This document shows positions 22,801-36,800 of a DNA stretch of 64,000 bases, piece after piece. Every line of letters starts with the position of its first letter. The stretch's first letter is position 1. This stretch comes from Dryobates pubescens (lineage: Eukaryota; Chordata; Aves; Piciformes; Picidae). Made by a program: the position numbers and the translations under genes. The notes beneath the pieces are model-generated. The model saw only the letters and a program-made list of their open reading frames with translations. It made no database searches and was not told the DNA's origin. Location of the stretch: contig NC_071644.1 of assembly GCF_014839835.1 (NCBI RefSeq), positions 4,317,266-4,381,265 of the forward strand, written 5' to 3'.

Positions 22801-25800
22801 CACACAGGGGAAAGGAGAAGAGCTGAAATTCCCAGATGTGTAGCTTTAGATGTCAAAGATCCTATGCTGGCAAGCTGTCTTCTTTGGGTTTAAGAGACTA
22901 CTCATGAGAGCCAACCAGCATCATTAGATCATGATTACCTAGAACAAGAGAGCAGTTTCCTCCTTGTGAATTCTAATTCTATGAAAATGGGAAGAATCCT
23001 TAAAAAAAAAAGGCAATGTAAGACAAACCCTGCTTGTGCTTGCCAGTATGAGTCCATAAACATAATTGAAAGGAGGGCACAGGACATGAAGAAGGACGAG
23101 AGGGACTGATGGTCTCGTAGCCTCAAGCATGTAGCTATAACAAAGCACACTGACGTGAAGATGAGGGCAGAGTTTGGCCAGGCACCCACTTATTTGCACA
23201 GCATGCACACTGCTGTCACTGCTGAATTTAGCAGCTGTGCCCACAGCCCACATCCTCACGACACAGCAATTGCAATTCCAGTCACTCTTTTTTCCCTGGG
23301 ATGCTCTGCTACCTTCAGCTGTGAAACACAATCATAAATATTTGCATTTAATTTGTAGGTGTCATTAGCCAAACAGCAACCTGTAATTGCACAATTAATT
23401 ATAATTCACAATAGTCAAGACATCAAAAGTAGCTGAAGCGAGGCAGGGAGTGAAAAGGTGGCTCTTCTGGGTTAGTTGGTATTACCAAAGACAAATAAAA
23501 GAACAATTTTAGTTTGAACACTGACACAGTTCAGGCAGCAGAAAGAAGAACCACTTAATTCTCTGCTAACAACTATAACACACATTTCCCTCCCTCACTT
23601 CAGTTGTGACAGTTTGTCATTCTTTCTTTTATAAATTTGATTGTTTTAAAAAGTGAATTTCTCAGGAAACGACCATAGCAAAGAGAAACAAAATCCCAGC
23701 TCAACAAGAACCCTACCACAGCTTAAACAACTTCAAAAGAAAAATTAGGCCCTACTCCCAAAAGGAGTCTGTTATCACTGCTCACAGGATTCAAAGCATC
23801 TCACTTTCAGTCTCCCATCTACCACAAGGTGTTCAGAGAAGTGCAGGCCTTCAGAGATATACAGTTCTGTCTGTCAAAGTAACAGAGAACAACTGAGAGC
23901 CAGAACTTGTTAATTCAGGGTTGTATCTGTTCAGCTGTGCAACTGGTCCTATGAGCAACCTGTGCCTTAGGCAGCTCTGCTTAGAATTTCCCCAACCCCC
24001 AAACTCTTCAAAGGTTTCAGTACCCTTGCCCAGAGACCTCAGCTTCACACTTTTCTTCTCCCTGTAACAGGTGACTATCTTTTTCTCAGACATCGTGGGC
24101 TTCACAAGCATTGCTGCCTCCTGCACTCCCTTGCAAGTTGTTGAGATGCTCAACAACCTGTATGTCTGCTTTGACAGCAGGATCGAGTCTTATGATGTCT
24201 ATAAGGTGAGTGCAATCCTGCAGGCAAGAAATCTGGAAGCTGCTGAGAGCTTCCTTACTTTGTTCCTTAGTGAATATCAACTACACCAAGCCAGCTGGCC
24301 AAAACCCAGGAAATCTAAAACCTGCCACCACAGCTTGGCAAGCAGTGGACAGCTAAGATACATTTTGTTCAGCTCTCCTGTTACAAGAAAAGCCTGATGC
24401 CTGCCACCTCGTGACACGTGACCCGTCCCACCAGGTGGAAACCATTGGTGATGCCTACATGGTAGCAAGTGGCCTGCCAGAGAGGAATGGCACCAAACAC
24501 GCTGACGAGATTGCCAAAATGTCTCTGGATCTGGTGGCAGCAGTTCGCCAGGTGGTGATCCCTCACATGCCAACAAGCAGGCTGCAGCTGCGGGCTGGGG
24601 TACACACAGGTAGGTGAGCTGAGGTGGAGGCATGAGAAAGACTAGGACAGAGTCTAGCTGTGTGAGGAGAAAAGCATTCTGCCTTTCTGTATAAGCTGTT
24701 GGCTCTCTATAGGACCTCAGGCTGAATATTTCTCCTGGTTCCAATAGTAACAGTGGGGTGAAATGACTTTTGCTTGAATCCACGTGGAAAGGGCTGTGAA
24801 ACAATTTAGCGTTAGCAAAGTGCTTCTTGCCCTGCTATCAGCATCAGTGAGCTGCAGCTAACCAAATCGTGACTTCTCTCCTTAGGCAAATTCTGTGCAG
24901 CCAGGCCCTGGATGCCCTGAGCATTCCCGATCTCCACTGCTCTCTGAAGATCCAAATGTGTCTGCATTTGGCACCTCTCTGCACTTTTCCCACTTCTTAC
25001 TGCCCTTGTATTTTCTCAGGACCCTGTGTAGCTGGAGTTGTGGGGTACAAGATGCCTCGCTACTGCCTTTTTGGGGACACTGTGAACACAGCCTCCCGCA
25101 TGGAGTCCACCAGCTTGCGTAAGTGGCTGGGGCACCATCTGTGGGCTCCTCGTGTGCCTGTCAGGCTCAATCCTGCACTCTGTTGCTCTTAAGAACTACA
25201 GTGAAAGGAAAAGCCCCAACGCCCACCTCACATTGGGCATGGCCAAGTGTGACATATGGTTCCCTACAGGAGAAGGAACGTTCCTTTGTGGAATCCCAGG
25301 CTAGAGAACAAATTCCCATAGATCTAAAGAACCAGCACACACCTGACATGCAATCCCCACTACCCCTGTGCAGACACTGGAGAGCAAATAAGCAAGAGAA
25401 ATGTCTGTGTATTCACATGGGCAAGTGGAGTCACATCTCCTGTGTAATTTCTGGAAAACAATTGGAAATAAAAGGTGAAAGAGGGTGACAAAAGCCAAAC
25501 AGCACAAGGTCAGCTGAGGCTGATTTCAAGAACTTAAGACAAAGGCATCAGGCTTTGTACCAGGGGCTGCATAGAAGAGGGCAATGCATGGGGTTTTTTG
25601 GTCCAGTCTTTTATGCATCTTTTGCTGCCAACACCACCTACTTGTACTAGTGTTCAGAGCTGTTGTGCAGAAACCCAGAACAGCACTGCACAGTCATGTC
25701 CACAGGTAAGTTAACCTGTTGAACTGCTTCTGTGTTTGAGAGTCCTCAACCAATGTCTAAGGCATCTTCCTCCTCTTTGTGCTTCTTCCTCAACCTGACA

Positions 25801-27088
25801 TTTTCCAAAGAGGAGGGGAAAAATGAGCTAAAAAATGCAGGAGGGCTCATGTGTGGTCTCTGGGAACAGGGGAATAATTCATTCCTAATGCTCCATTCTG
25901 AATCCTAGCACAGAAGATCCATATCAGTTCTGCTACATATGAAGCCCTTCTCACAGATGATGCCTATGAAATCGAACTGAGAGGGGAAATTGAAGTCAAG
26001 GTAACAGCTTTTCTGCAACTTTGGGACAGCAAAGGCATTCAATGGGATAGGAAGGTGGTATGACAGGTTTGGCCATTGTTCTTCTTGGAATTGCAGGGCA
26101 GTTTTAACCATGGCCCCATAGATCTTTGCTAATTCAGTGGGAAGTAGCTATTCATTACTCCTCATTGACAAAAAAAGTGTTCCTGTGTGGTTTGAATTGC
26201 AGCTGCTATATCTGTGCTTGCATGGAAACATGTGAACATGGGTAAAGGTGCTTTTAAATCCTTAGCAACACTGACAGTAACCAGTAAGACCTTTCCCTGA
26301 ATGGAAAGAATCATTAGCGCCTAAACTACATAGAAATTACAATTCTTCCCCCAAAGATTAGCCACTTATGAGAAAAGGAGCAAGAATAAATGCAGTACAG
26401 GTAGTAGCTCTGCTCTGCACCATATCCCATGGAAATGGCTGTTTTCTGCTCTCTCCTTTTCTTGTCCCAGGGCAAAGGGAAAATGAAAACCTACTGGCTT
26501 CTTGGTAACAAGAACTACAGTGTCCAAAATGACAGCCTGGTGTGCCACTGGAATCCAACCATCTCCAAGAAAAAGAAGATAGAAAGTAGCCAGGGATCTG
26601 TCCAACAGGTAAGGAGGTGAACATTTAGCATGGGGAGGCTTCCTAGCCCACAAGCCATTCACTGAGGGCTCAGACATAGAACTTGCATCTCTGTCCTGCA
26701 TGTAGAGAGCTCTGCTGTGTGCAAACGCAAGCTCAAACATCTTCCTCTCTGTCAACAGCTTAGTGCAGGTGCTGTGGGAGCAGCACTGGCTGAGCAGAGC
26801 CCTGCAATGTCCTGGGATGAGCTGAGGCCTGACAGTCACACTCAAGGGTGTTCCAGACCAGCCTGGACCTCAGAGAGTTCCACCCATGGTATGAGTCAGA
26901 AGCAGAGCAATGGCTTTCATCAAAGCTCCCACCAGAGCCTCCAGGAGAATCTCACTGCATTGGGCTTGCCTGTTCTGGGGGAAGGTGACAAAGGTTCCAG
27001 TTTAAAACACAGGGCACAGCTTGGAGACCATGGTATTAATGCAATGCAGAGAAGTGAGTGTCTCCCAGGTTTTGTAGCTGAGATGTGA
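19898..27088 (+). CDS. Membrane guanylyl cyclase with NIT-like extracellular sensor domain
   Basis: Predicted to convert GTP to cGMP in response to a ligand bound outside the cell. Proposed exons: 19898-19941, 21613-22690, 24071-24205, 24435-24609, 25020-25118, 25909-26000, 26471-26608, 26759-27088. All boundaries are GT-AG, the phases join, and the total of 2091 nt gives 696 residues. Domains: short cytoplasmic N-terminus; membrane segment about 25-42; extracellular helical region about 45-295 with a NIT-like [11 protein letters not shown] motif, a cysteine cluster (CENCQC) and N-glycosylation sites at Asn141 and Asn237; second membrane segment about 300-317; signalling helix about 318-362 ending [14 protein letters not shown]; cyclase domain about 370-560. 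Metal-binding Asp381 (FSDIVGFT) and Asp425 (ETIGDAYMV) are present. Glu421 and Cys493 ([14 protein letters not shown]) are the guanine-selective pair, and Asn500 and Arg504 complete the site. The C-terminal tail (588-696) is unfamiliar. It has no ANF-receptor or kinase-homology domain, so it is not NPR1/NPR2. The cyclase exons are secure; exon 1 and the last exon are less so. Confidence 0.88.
22691..24070 (+). other. Intron 2 of the guanylyl cyclase gene
   Basis: 1.38 kb between the sensor/helix exon and the first catalytic exon, with donor CAG|GTTAGC and acceptor TAACAG|GTGACT. Nothing else is recognised inside it. Confidence 0.7.
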
Positions 27089-27217
27089 CAGAATAAGAGG
27101 TACTATCCCGGGCATACATTCCTTTTAAATAACATCCTCTTTTTGTTCTTAGTCATCATTCACTTTTTCACTACTAAGTTTACTTGGGAACATAGAAAGT
27201 CACGAGTTAGAGAGGTG

Positions 27218-27375
27218 TCTCTGAAGAATAGAATAGACCAGACCAGACGAGACCTTCAAGATCATCGTGTCCAACCCATCAACCAATCCAACCCACCTAA
27301 ACAACTAACCCATGGCACCAAGCACCCCATCAAGTCTCCTCCTGAAAACCACCAATGACGGCGACTCCAATGAGA
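27218..27375 (-). mobile_element. CR1-type LINE fragment, minus orientation
   Basis: The plus strand begins with a GAATAGAATAGA-like terminal repeat, then GAGACCTTCAAGATCATCG, GTCCAACCCATCAACCA, CCATGGCACCAAGCACC and GGCGACTCCA. This is the reverse complement of a typical CR1 3' end. It lies just 3' of the guanylyl cyclase stop codon and probably within its 3' UTR. Confidence 0.75.
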
Positions 27376-27770
27376 AGCTACAAACATATGGGTGGAGTTC
27401 CATCAGGAGCATGAGTAATGGGTAAAAGATGTACAGCAATGTGGCTCCTTTCATTCCAGAAAAGCTAATCCAGACATATTTGTACGTGACACAGAATTTA
27501 GCCATTGATGTCTAGACACAGTGAGGACACTTTCAGAACATAAGCCAGATTATTTCAAGGTAGCTGTAGATAGAGAGGGAGTGGTAAGACTTTGAAGGAG
27601 AAGCAGGGAGGTTAACAACTTTCTGATCATTGTTTCAGAGAGGCAAATGAAGTAGAAACACTCCTGGTTGACAGCCTGTGTAGAACATTAATGCTGCATA
27701 AGAGAAAGATCTTAGCAAATTAAAGTTCCTTTTAAGGGAGGCAAGGCCTATAGTTGCAAAAAGCAACACA

Positions 27771-27850
27771 AATAAAGGGCTGTATTTAAGAGGAAGTCAA
27801 GCTTGGAAAGCTGCAGTTGGTCTTGGGGTTAATACTTTTTCTAAAATAAA
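27771..27850 (+). terminator. Candidate poly(A) signals of the guanylyl cyclase gene
   Basis: AATAAA at 27771-27776 and again at 27845-27850, roughly 0.7 kb beyond the predicted stop. They are the first canonical signals downstream on this strand that I see. Confidence 0.4.
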
Positions 27851-30800
27851 AGTAGCTTTATGAACTTCTAAGGAAACTGTTGAGTATCTCTATCATTCAC
27901 CTGGCTGAACAACTGAAATACTTCTTACAAGTTGTCTCCTTACAGAATGAAAGCCAAGAGCTGCTCCTTTCACACAGCTCAAAGACAGTCACTGCAGAAG
28001 CATTGGTGTGGTTCAGCCTGAGGTGAGGAGGGCAACTTGCTCTCAAGGGCTCTGGACTTCTGAAGGTCAGCCAAGGAATATTCAGTCTTGCAGATAAGTA
28101 AACCAAAATGGGAGGCTGAAATTGTCCCAGTAAATGTAACAGGCATCTTTCTGCACAAAAAAAGGATGAGCCACTGGACTAAGTCTATCACTAGTGTCTT
28201 AAGAACCAACTGTTGCTCTAAAAATAGATTCACCAGTTCTAGCAAGAATTGTTTCAAGCACATTCAGTGGTCCAACTCGTGGTCACTGCAGCCTCACAGC
28301 TTACAAGGAAAAAAAACCAACCAAGGAGGACATTTTGCCCATCTCAAGCACAACTTCACTTCCCACCTGCCCTAATCTCAGATCTTACTTACATGGAATA
28401 TTTACACAAATACAACTTCATTTCTGTTAAAAGATGTCTGCAAGCATGTGGTTAAGATTTCCCACTAAGGCAGATGGCAAGTTGCTCCAATACTTTCACA
28501 CCAAAGAAAACAAATTGTTACAGCAAGCTGCAGCACAGACAGCCATGAGGAATACAACCCAAAGACTTCAAAATAATCCCAAACTCTTTTTAAAATCAGC
28601 CTCTTGAATGCAAGGGGATGGTGGTGGGTTGGTTTTTTTAAATGCTTGCTGATAGTGCCACTAGAGATGTGTGGAAGCTGCACAGGTAGGCTCCCACAGC
28701 ATTAAACAAACACACTCAGAAACACACCTATAAATCTAGGCTGCTGCCAAAAGCCTGGAATCCTTTCATCTGGTTCCTGGCAGTATTCACCAAGTAGGAT
28801 CAAATGTAGGAAAAAAGCTAAGAAAGTGGGGAGAGAGGTAAATGTTGAAGAGCCATGACTTGCAAGTAAGTGAAGGAAAATGCCTCAGGTGCATGTCCCC
28901 TGACAAGCAGGCATGAAAGAAGCCCACTGGAGTGAGGGACAGCTGTGTACTGCAGGGAGTTCAGAGCCACCAGAGCCCCACACTGGCTCTAATTGTTATG
29001 AAAATCCTGGGTCAAGATCAGAGGCAAATTATTTGCATGCAAAATTGAGCCTGTCCTGATCTTCATCTCTTCAGAGGCTTCAATGAGGATTTTTAATTTA
29101 GAAAATAGTAGAAAATGGCCCTGTGTGCTTGATGATAGATGGCAATTAGTGTTTATTAACAAAATATGCTTTGGTCCAACTCTGAACAGTCCCTCTCCAG
29201 GGAGGGAGGAGGAGGTGACCAGCTGCCTTCCATGCATATGGCTGATGCTTTGATATGGTGGCTCGGTTTCCAAAGATTTTTGTGTCATCTGTGCCTAATG
29301 AACAAGCCTCAGAGTTGATGAAGGCTAAGGGTGTACCATCTTGGCTGGCCTAACTCTGAGATTGGCTTTTGGTGAGATGAAATGTTTTCTGGACAGAAAG
29401 ACTAGGTCAGCATCAGACTACCACAAAATCTCAAGCATATGATGGGCTAGTGGATTTCAGAGATACAGTTTTGCATGGACAAATGCTGCAGGGATCAAAG
29501 CAGTTTCCATATCTGAGCTTGACATACAAAGCCAATGTCTCCACAAACTTCCTAGGGCACCACTCAAAGGTTGCACCTCATTTCCATGAGGATCATATGG
29601 ATTATTTTAGCCATCTTGCACCAGTCATACTGCTGAGTTACATGGGATGCAGAGTATGGGAAATAAGCTGTCCTGGTCCTCCAAGGAGATCTGAAAACAG
29701 GATTCTCTGCTTCCCTTTTCAGGCAGCCTGTTTACGTCTGCGGGCGGCCAGAGCAGCATTTTCCCAGATGAACAGCAGATGTCATTGCAGGCCTGCCTGA
29801 GAAAGGGTGCAGCCACAGTCCTTCGGGCATCCTTTTGGGCTGCCGAGGGAAAACTGGACTCTAGCCCCACACACACTTTGTTATGAGCAGTGAAAGACAG
29901 GAATGTCATCGAGTTGCTACAACATTTTCCTCTTAGGATGGAGAAGGACAGAGAAGCTAGAAAGGTAAAAGAAGGCTTTTAAAACAAGGCATTAAATGGA
30001 AGCATGCCCTTGAAACTGGACAGGAGGTAAAAAGGAAAGCAGATGAGTGAAATGAAATAGAAAAGAATGTGTCCTGGGGTATTCACCAGCTTCTAGCTGG
30101 TTCCAGTTCCCAAACCCACTATGGCAACGACTGTTCCCTGTTCTCACATATTCCAGGACACTTGGGATGATCCATATGGCCCAGATGCAGAAATGAAAGC
30201 AAAAAATTCAAGGCTGAGCATTTGACTCTGCTAACAACTCGTTCAATGACCTCCAGTACGTTACCTAACCTGTGACAGCTGCACTACTTTTCACAGTGTT
30301 AAGAAACTTGTGTTTAAAAACGCATCAAGATGAGAGGACAGAGAAGCTGGGAGCAAAAATAATTCCTTGAAATTCATCAGTTTGACAGAGTTCTTGCTGG
30401 TGACATCTCAAAGATCTAGATGATACTTCTAGAGGAAAAAAAGCAAAAGCTATTGCAGACTGTGCAGTGGTTTGGGTAACTCAGGTGCTTCCCCCGTGGA
30501 CAAGTCCTGTCCCCCAAGTCCCTTCTGCCCTTCCATTAACATGCTGGCATACTCCCAGCTCTTGCTGGGATGCTCATCACATGAAACCCTACTGACACTT
30601 CTATTCTCACCCATTAAAACCCAGATGGAACTAGGTGCCAGCTGTTTGGCCTTTAGAGCATTCAGCCACTCTGCACTCACCTCACGTGAGCCAACAATAG
30701 TTTTAGTCCTCAGCTAGAAAAATGGCAAGCTGGGAAGCTCCCTGGCTAACAGTCTCACACCCAGTAGAGGCTAAGCCATATACCAAGTGACCCTGGCAAA

Positions 30801-33800
30801 CCCCAGGGCAACAACCTCAGGAGCTGTTGTTTTGGAGTTTTGGTTTTGTGGGTTTTTTAATTTTTTTTCTTATGTGCCTGCTCTCAGTATTGCTCAGAAA
30901 AGGCCCCATGGACAAGTCAGTCCAAGATCCAGCTGGATGCCCAAGGGTTTTTTGCCTTTTCCTATTTATCCTTCAGGACGTGGTGCATCGGAGCCTGCAG
31001 GGAGTCCATTAGCTGATCAACTGACCTGCAGATACAAGGAGCTGCTTAATTAGCAGGTCTAAGGGAACATAATGTGTGCGTGTGTCACTCCCAAGAGAGC
31101 AACATAAAGACAACAGCTGCCTGGAAACATTTTTTTCCTTTCCTATTTAGAGAGTTCTGTAAAGACCTGGCTTTTTATTCTCTGCTAATTAAAACCAGCA
31201 GCTCAGGCTTGCATCGATCCTTCAGCACAAGAGATCACATATTCAAGCTCATGGAAACAGCAAAAGGCAGGAACATAAAAGCCCAGTAATTTTGTAGGTT
31301 TGTTCTCCTTGTCCTCATCTCACAGTAATTTCTAATTCTTTTCTAAGTGTTTTTCACTTGCTCTCAAGGCAGGCTGCTGCTGCACATGCCCTTCAGGGAC
31401 CACACAGGCAGATAAAAAACTACTTGGCTATGGAATCAGAACCACAGACTAATGACTCCTGGGCCAGCGACCATCTAGTTAGACTCTCAAAAGAAAGGAT
31501 GGTGATTAGAGCAATTGTCCTAGGCAACCCACAGAGGACACTGAGCAAGTCCATTCACCCTACCTCTAAAGGCTGCACCCAGTCTACAAAACAAGTTCCA
31601 TCTACTGCAAAGTCCTTGAAATACAGAACAACTCATTCAGCTCAGACCAGATCCAGACAACTCCGTGATGTGCAGTCACCCTAGTTTCTGCCTCTCTGGA
31701 ACATTCCTGTCCTCTTCCAGCTCAGTATGGATGTAACAGTGACAACCACTGCTCAGTATTTCTTACTGCCCAAATTTAGGCTATCAGAGACCTTAGCTAT
31801 GGACCCTCAGGACTAGGGATTTTGTTTTTAAACTCTCAAGAACATGCAGAAGGCAGGAGAGAGTCAGAGTCTATTTCAGGAAGGTGTTTGTGGCAGTCAG
31901 GCTAAAATTAGACCATTTGTTCCTAAAAAGACCGTGTCAAACGACAAGGATTTGGCAAGAGGCTCTTCAGTTGGGAATGTGACACAGGAAGCGCCTCCAT
32001 GGCTGTTGGCAGTGATGTCACCTGGCTGCCCAGCACTGCTCTGCTGTGGGGTCCTGGGAAGCTCTGAGAGAGAGCACTGGAACTTGTTCAAGCCACTCTG
32101 TATCTGCAGGTGGCTGAGTGCAGGGCAGGGTGCGAGGCAGAGGTGTCGACAGGCTCCAGCGCTTAGTGCTCCCAGATAAGGGAATCTGTGGCCACGGCAG
32201 AGAACCGTTATTCTTGCACTGCTTGTGATGGGCTCTTCAGAGAAGTATCAGTCTCCTCTTCCTGTCATACCACCCTCTTGCTGCTCCAGGAATTCCTGTC
32301 TTCAGAACTTTCTGCCTTCCACACATGGCTCACCAGCGCTGGTGCTTAGCAGCCTCGAGCTGGCAGGATCATTAGGGAACAAATCAGTGGGCACTGGGCC
32401 TAGAAGCTCAGTCTGCAGGGACAGGACATTTTGTTGTCTCAATGAAGGTACTTACTTTGAAGGCGAATTAAGGGGAACCAAATTAGACTCTCAGACTTGG
32501 ACAAATAGGAATCTGTTCTGAGGTTTAAAGTACAGTAGTATAATGATTAGGGATGTGCAAAAAATAGCTCTAGAAAGCCACACAGTGTTACAGTTAAGAG
32601 GTAAAGAAGATTTAATTGCAGTCTCTCTCTTCCCGCAGAAGCTTTCTGGTCATCAGGCAATTACTATCTGCAAAAGCTCTCTTTTATTACTGTCTCTAAG
32701 ATTGCTAAGCTGCACAGACAATAACCCAGTTTCATAACACCCATGTGAGAGATGGCAGCATCATACACAGTGTTCAGAGGAAAGTACAGGGACAAACAGT
32801 TGCTTAGACTGCAACACCATCATGAAAGTGATGCACATTACCACTTCTCAAAGCAATGCTTTAATCAGTGGCCTATGCTGTCCCCCATACAATTACAGAA
32901 TAAAAGACCTAAAAGCAGTTAATTCTTAGTTTAAATCATTCATGACACAAGGAAACAAGGAAGGAGAACTGCAGAGAGAAATGTGCTCTAGAAATTGAGA
33001 GAAGAGATTTACAAAGCCAGCAGCAAGACAGCATGAGGTCTGTCTGTGAGCCAGGTCTCTTTGGACTTTAATGAAGGCTTCCTGTGCTGTGGGCAAAATG
33101 AAACTGACATCACCCAGCCCGAAGGTTTGCCTTGGCTCTAACTTCAGTGATAAGCCCCACTGGTGTTGGAACCTTGGCCCAAAACAAGCCCTCAGTTTTG
33201 TAACCCACTAAGCAAGGCCTCAGAGATAATTTACATTACAAAACTTCCCCCCCAACCCCTCCTTTTTGTTTGTTTTTTAATCTGACCAATCCCCTTCTGG
33301 TCTACGCCAATCTGAAAATAGTTGAAGCCATTCAGTTTATGATGCAATATTGATAATGATTTATTTTGGGGGAAAAAAAATAATTAAAATTTCTAGAAAA
33401 TGTAGTTTGCTTTTTAATTCTTTCTTCCCTTCCACTCCTCCAAAACAGCCATAGGTATTAGTAGCTCTCTATCTTTTCTCAGTGGTGCTTTTGATGTGTC
33501 AGGACGAAATGATTGTTCTAGCTGTGGTTAGAGATTGGGACCGAGAATTCATTTTAAGCCTCCTAGAGTCAAAGACAGGTCAGATTTGGAGCAGCCTAGG
33601 TGTACAGGCCCATATCCCCTAATTGTCTAAGGGCAGCTCTGATTTATTAGCATGTCATCCAGTGGATTTGCACCCTAGTTCACCTCTACCTCTCACAAGC
33701 CATCTCTCTGCACTACAATATCATCATGTGCTAAAGTGTGAAAGATCTCCTGGTCCTATTACACTTGTCAGGTGCATCTGACCTATCTTGGCTAAAGAAT

Positions 33801-36800
33801 GTTGCTGTATCACATCCCTTCTCTCCTCCATTCATTCTTCCCATGGCCAATATTTTAGGCCTTCTTGGTCATTTCCTGAGCTGCTCTGGCTTGAGATATG
33901 ATGTCATGGCTCACAGTGGTCTTCACACGTCAACACTAGGCAAAAAAGTGCTGTTATCCTCAGGGAGGTGACATGGTAAAACAAATCCTCTCAGTCAGAC
34001 AATGCACAAGTTATGTGAAGAATCTTCAGTGGGCAAGAGACACTAAAAGCAGTTTCTGCCAATGAAGTGTCATGGCATCTATCAGCTGCCATAGTAGTGT
34101 GTTTGGTTTAACTAAACACAGTTAAGGTTTGCAGCACAGACACCTGTTCACAGGATGGTTTTTTCCAGAGATAAGAAGTTTGTGTTCAAATGAACACACT
34201 TTGGAGGGTTGTCCCACGTTTCAGAAAGCACTGAAGCACTGTATTTCCTGCAAAAAGCACAAGTCTGTGTCCAACTCAGATTGCATTGCTGTATCCCTAC
34301 CCTACGTGTCCATTACTGTGTGCTAATTCATAGCTTGCCACCCAGCTCTCAGAGCACAGCAGATAGAGACTATTTTTGTGGAAGAAGTTCAGAAATTCAG
34401 CTACACATGGATGAAACTTATCTTGGACATCCCCTTCACTGCAGTGGGCCTTGACATATATCTAAAGCCACACACTTCTCTTTTGTCCAGACAGCAATAG
34501 CTAGACAGTACTTCCCAAGGGGAAGTGTCCAAAATTCAGGGTGACAATCCTTGGTGACAAATTTATTTCAATCCACAGTATTTCTCCTAGCCATCTCAAT
34601 GTCACCACAAGGGCACATGGAGCAATGAAAGCCTGGGGACTATGCAGACAAAGGCAGAGGGCTGATACCCCTGTGCTAAGGCAAGCGACTAGTGGGGAAG
34701 GCAGGACCACGGGGTACCTAATGTGACAGGGGAGGTGTGAATGTGGTGCTGACAGTGGAGTTTATCTCAAGCATGAACACAGGCTCCAGCCCTGTAGCCT
34801 AAGCACCTTTAGGAGTGTTAGTTTTTGAAAGGCTGCTCAACCCTCCGGCTGTGCTGACAAGCAACAGCTAAAATATCCTGCCCCTCTGGCCCATGGCCAT
34901 GCCATCCTCCACCACAAAAGGATGCAGCTATTTCCAGAAACTTGGCAGACACAATGAGTATTTTCTGGGAAAACAAAGAAGGGCTGTCAAATCAAGAACA
35001 GTGGGTGATAAGAGTCACCATAGCCACACTGAGTTACTGAGAAAGAGCAGCTTAGCTAAGCTCTGGATGAGGCTGCATTCCTCCCACTGCAGCTCACCCA
35101 CCCGAGACAGGAAGGAAAACTCTTTCTATTCACACATAGCCTAATGTGCATCCACTGCAGATTTCCAGGATGGTCTTCCTGGCACAATCAGCTGCTTGCA
35201 GGATTGTGACATGGAGAATTTGCTTTCTAATCCTAGTGAGCAAATATGGGGACATGCAAGTATCCAGTTGTGCCTGAACTGGTGAGAAGCATCAATGGAG
35301 AGGATTGCAAATGCTGGCAAGAGGAAGAACAATACATGTATGGATTCTCTGCCAAACACCAATCTGGATAATTTACCTCCATGCTCTCCAAAAGTAAACA
35401 CCTGTCAACATAACCTTCTACTCATAGAAAATCCATGGGTCTGAGATGTTGAAAAACTGGTGGACAATTGGGATCCTGCTCTGGGAACACAAAATTGAAG
35501 TTATGCACAGTGCCACTCTACCAGGCTGAAGAATATTCTCCAGAGTGGGGGACAGGCTTTATGTAATGGCTACATTTTTAGTTAGTCAAGTTATTCTTAG
35601 GTTCATCACCAGTCCATTAGGAAGGGGGAGGGGAAGTAAACAACCACAGCAGCTTCCAGGATCATTGCCATTTCATTCCTGTAGCTGTTTGGCCATTTCT
35701 AGAAATGGCTTCTCCTTCTGCACTCTCTATACTGACAAATGGCATGCAGCAATAAATAGCACAATGAGGTGGTGTGACCTCTTGCCCCTTTATTTGGCTT
35801 CTCGGCTAGCAACCCGTCCAGATCAATGGGCACTGTTGACACTGCTCCAAGCTATTCCAGGATGTTGCAGAGTAAAAAGGTGGCAAATGTTACCCCAGAC
35901 AAAATGCTTGAGAAAATGTCCTTGCCACTCCCATCTCTTCTCACAGAAACTTACATTCTGCAAAATTTATTACAGAAGTGCAGATCAGCACATCCAGTGG
36001 TGGATCTACACTTAGCCACCCACCAGAACGTCTGACACTGCTGTACACATAAGCTTTTCAATATCATGCACACACGTTCATGTATCACACATCTCCCATG
36101 TGCCTTCCCAGGCAGAACCACTCTCACATACTCACACGGTTATTAGAGGCAAAAGCCTGCAGAAGAGCCACTCAGCCCCTCCTCACACTCTAAGCACCAC
36201 CTTCTATCAAAGACTCAAGCAGTCATTTGATCAACAGTTCTCACAACATCTAAGCTCTTCTCAACAAAAGTTTATTCCAACCTAACTCAGAGGCACATTC
36301 TCTATCCACCAGAAGAGGTCACCACACACCTCAGTAATGACAAAAGCAACCCAAGTAAAGAGGCTAGATGGCATCTCATAGCAGTGACCTTCCAGTTTTG
36401 CAGAGGAAATCCCCCTCAGATCAAAATAATTGGGGGTGTGTAATCTCCGTGGTGCCCACGCACGGTTCTCTTCCTTCCTCCTGTCAGAGACTGGGAATGA
36501 TGTGGCAGCTTTTCTGCTTTCAGCTCTTTATTAGCTGAATGCCTCACAAACTTCATAAATTGAGGCCTGACCTAGTTCACATTAAAAGTCCAATCTTCTG
36601 ATAGCATGGCAATAATATGTAGGCCAAATTAGAGCTCAGCTCAAATACCAAAGGTATCCAATACAATGCAGAGAATGAAAGACTTGGATTCTAAACAAGG
36701 CAAGACCAACCTAAGAATTTGTGAGGACCAGATTAAAGATAGGGGGGATCAAAACTGGCTCCTACAGGAATAAAAAGACTTACATGATTTACACCCATGC

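Noticed and set aside
24277-24804. 175-codon minus-strand frame
   Set aside because: Antisense to a catalytic exon of the guanylyl cyclase; no recognisable domain.
35545-36015. 156-codon plus-strand frame in the gene-free spacer
   Set aside because: No known motif, and the composition looks like random translation of non-coding DNA.
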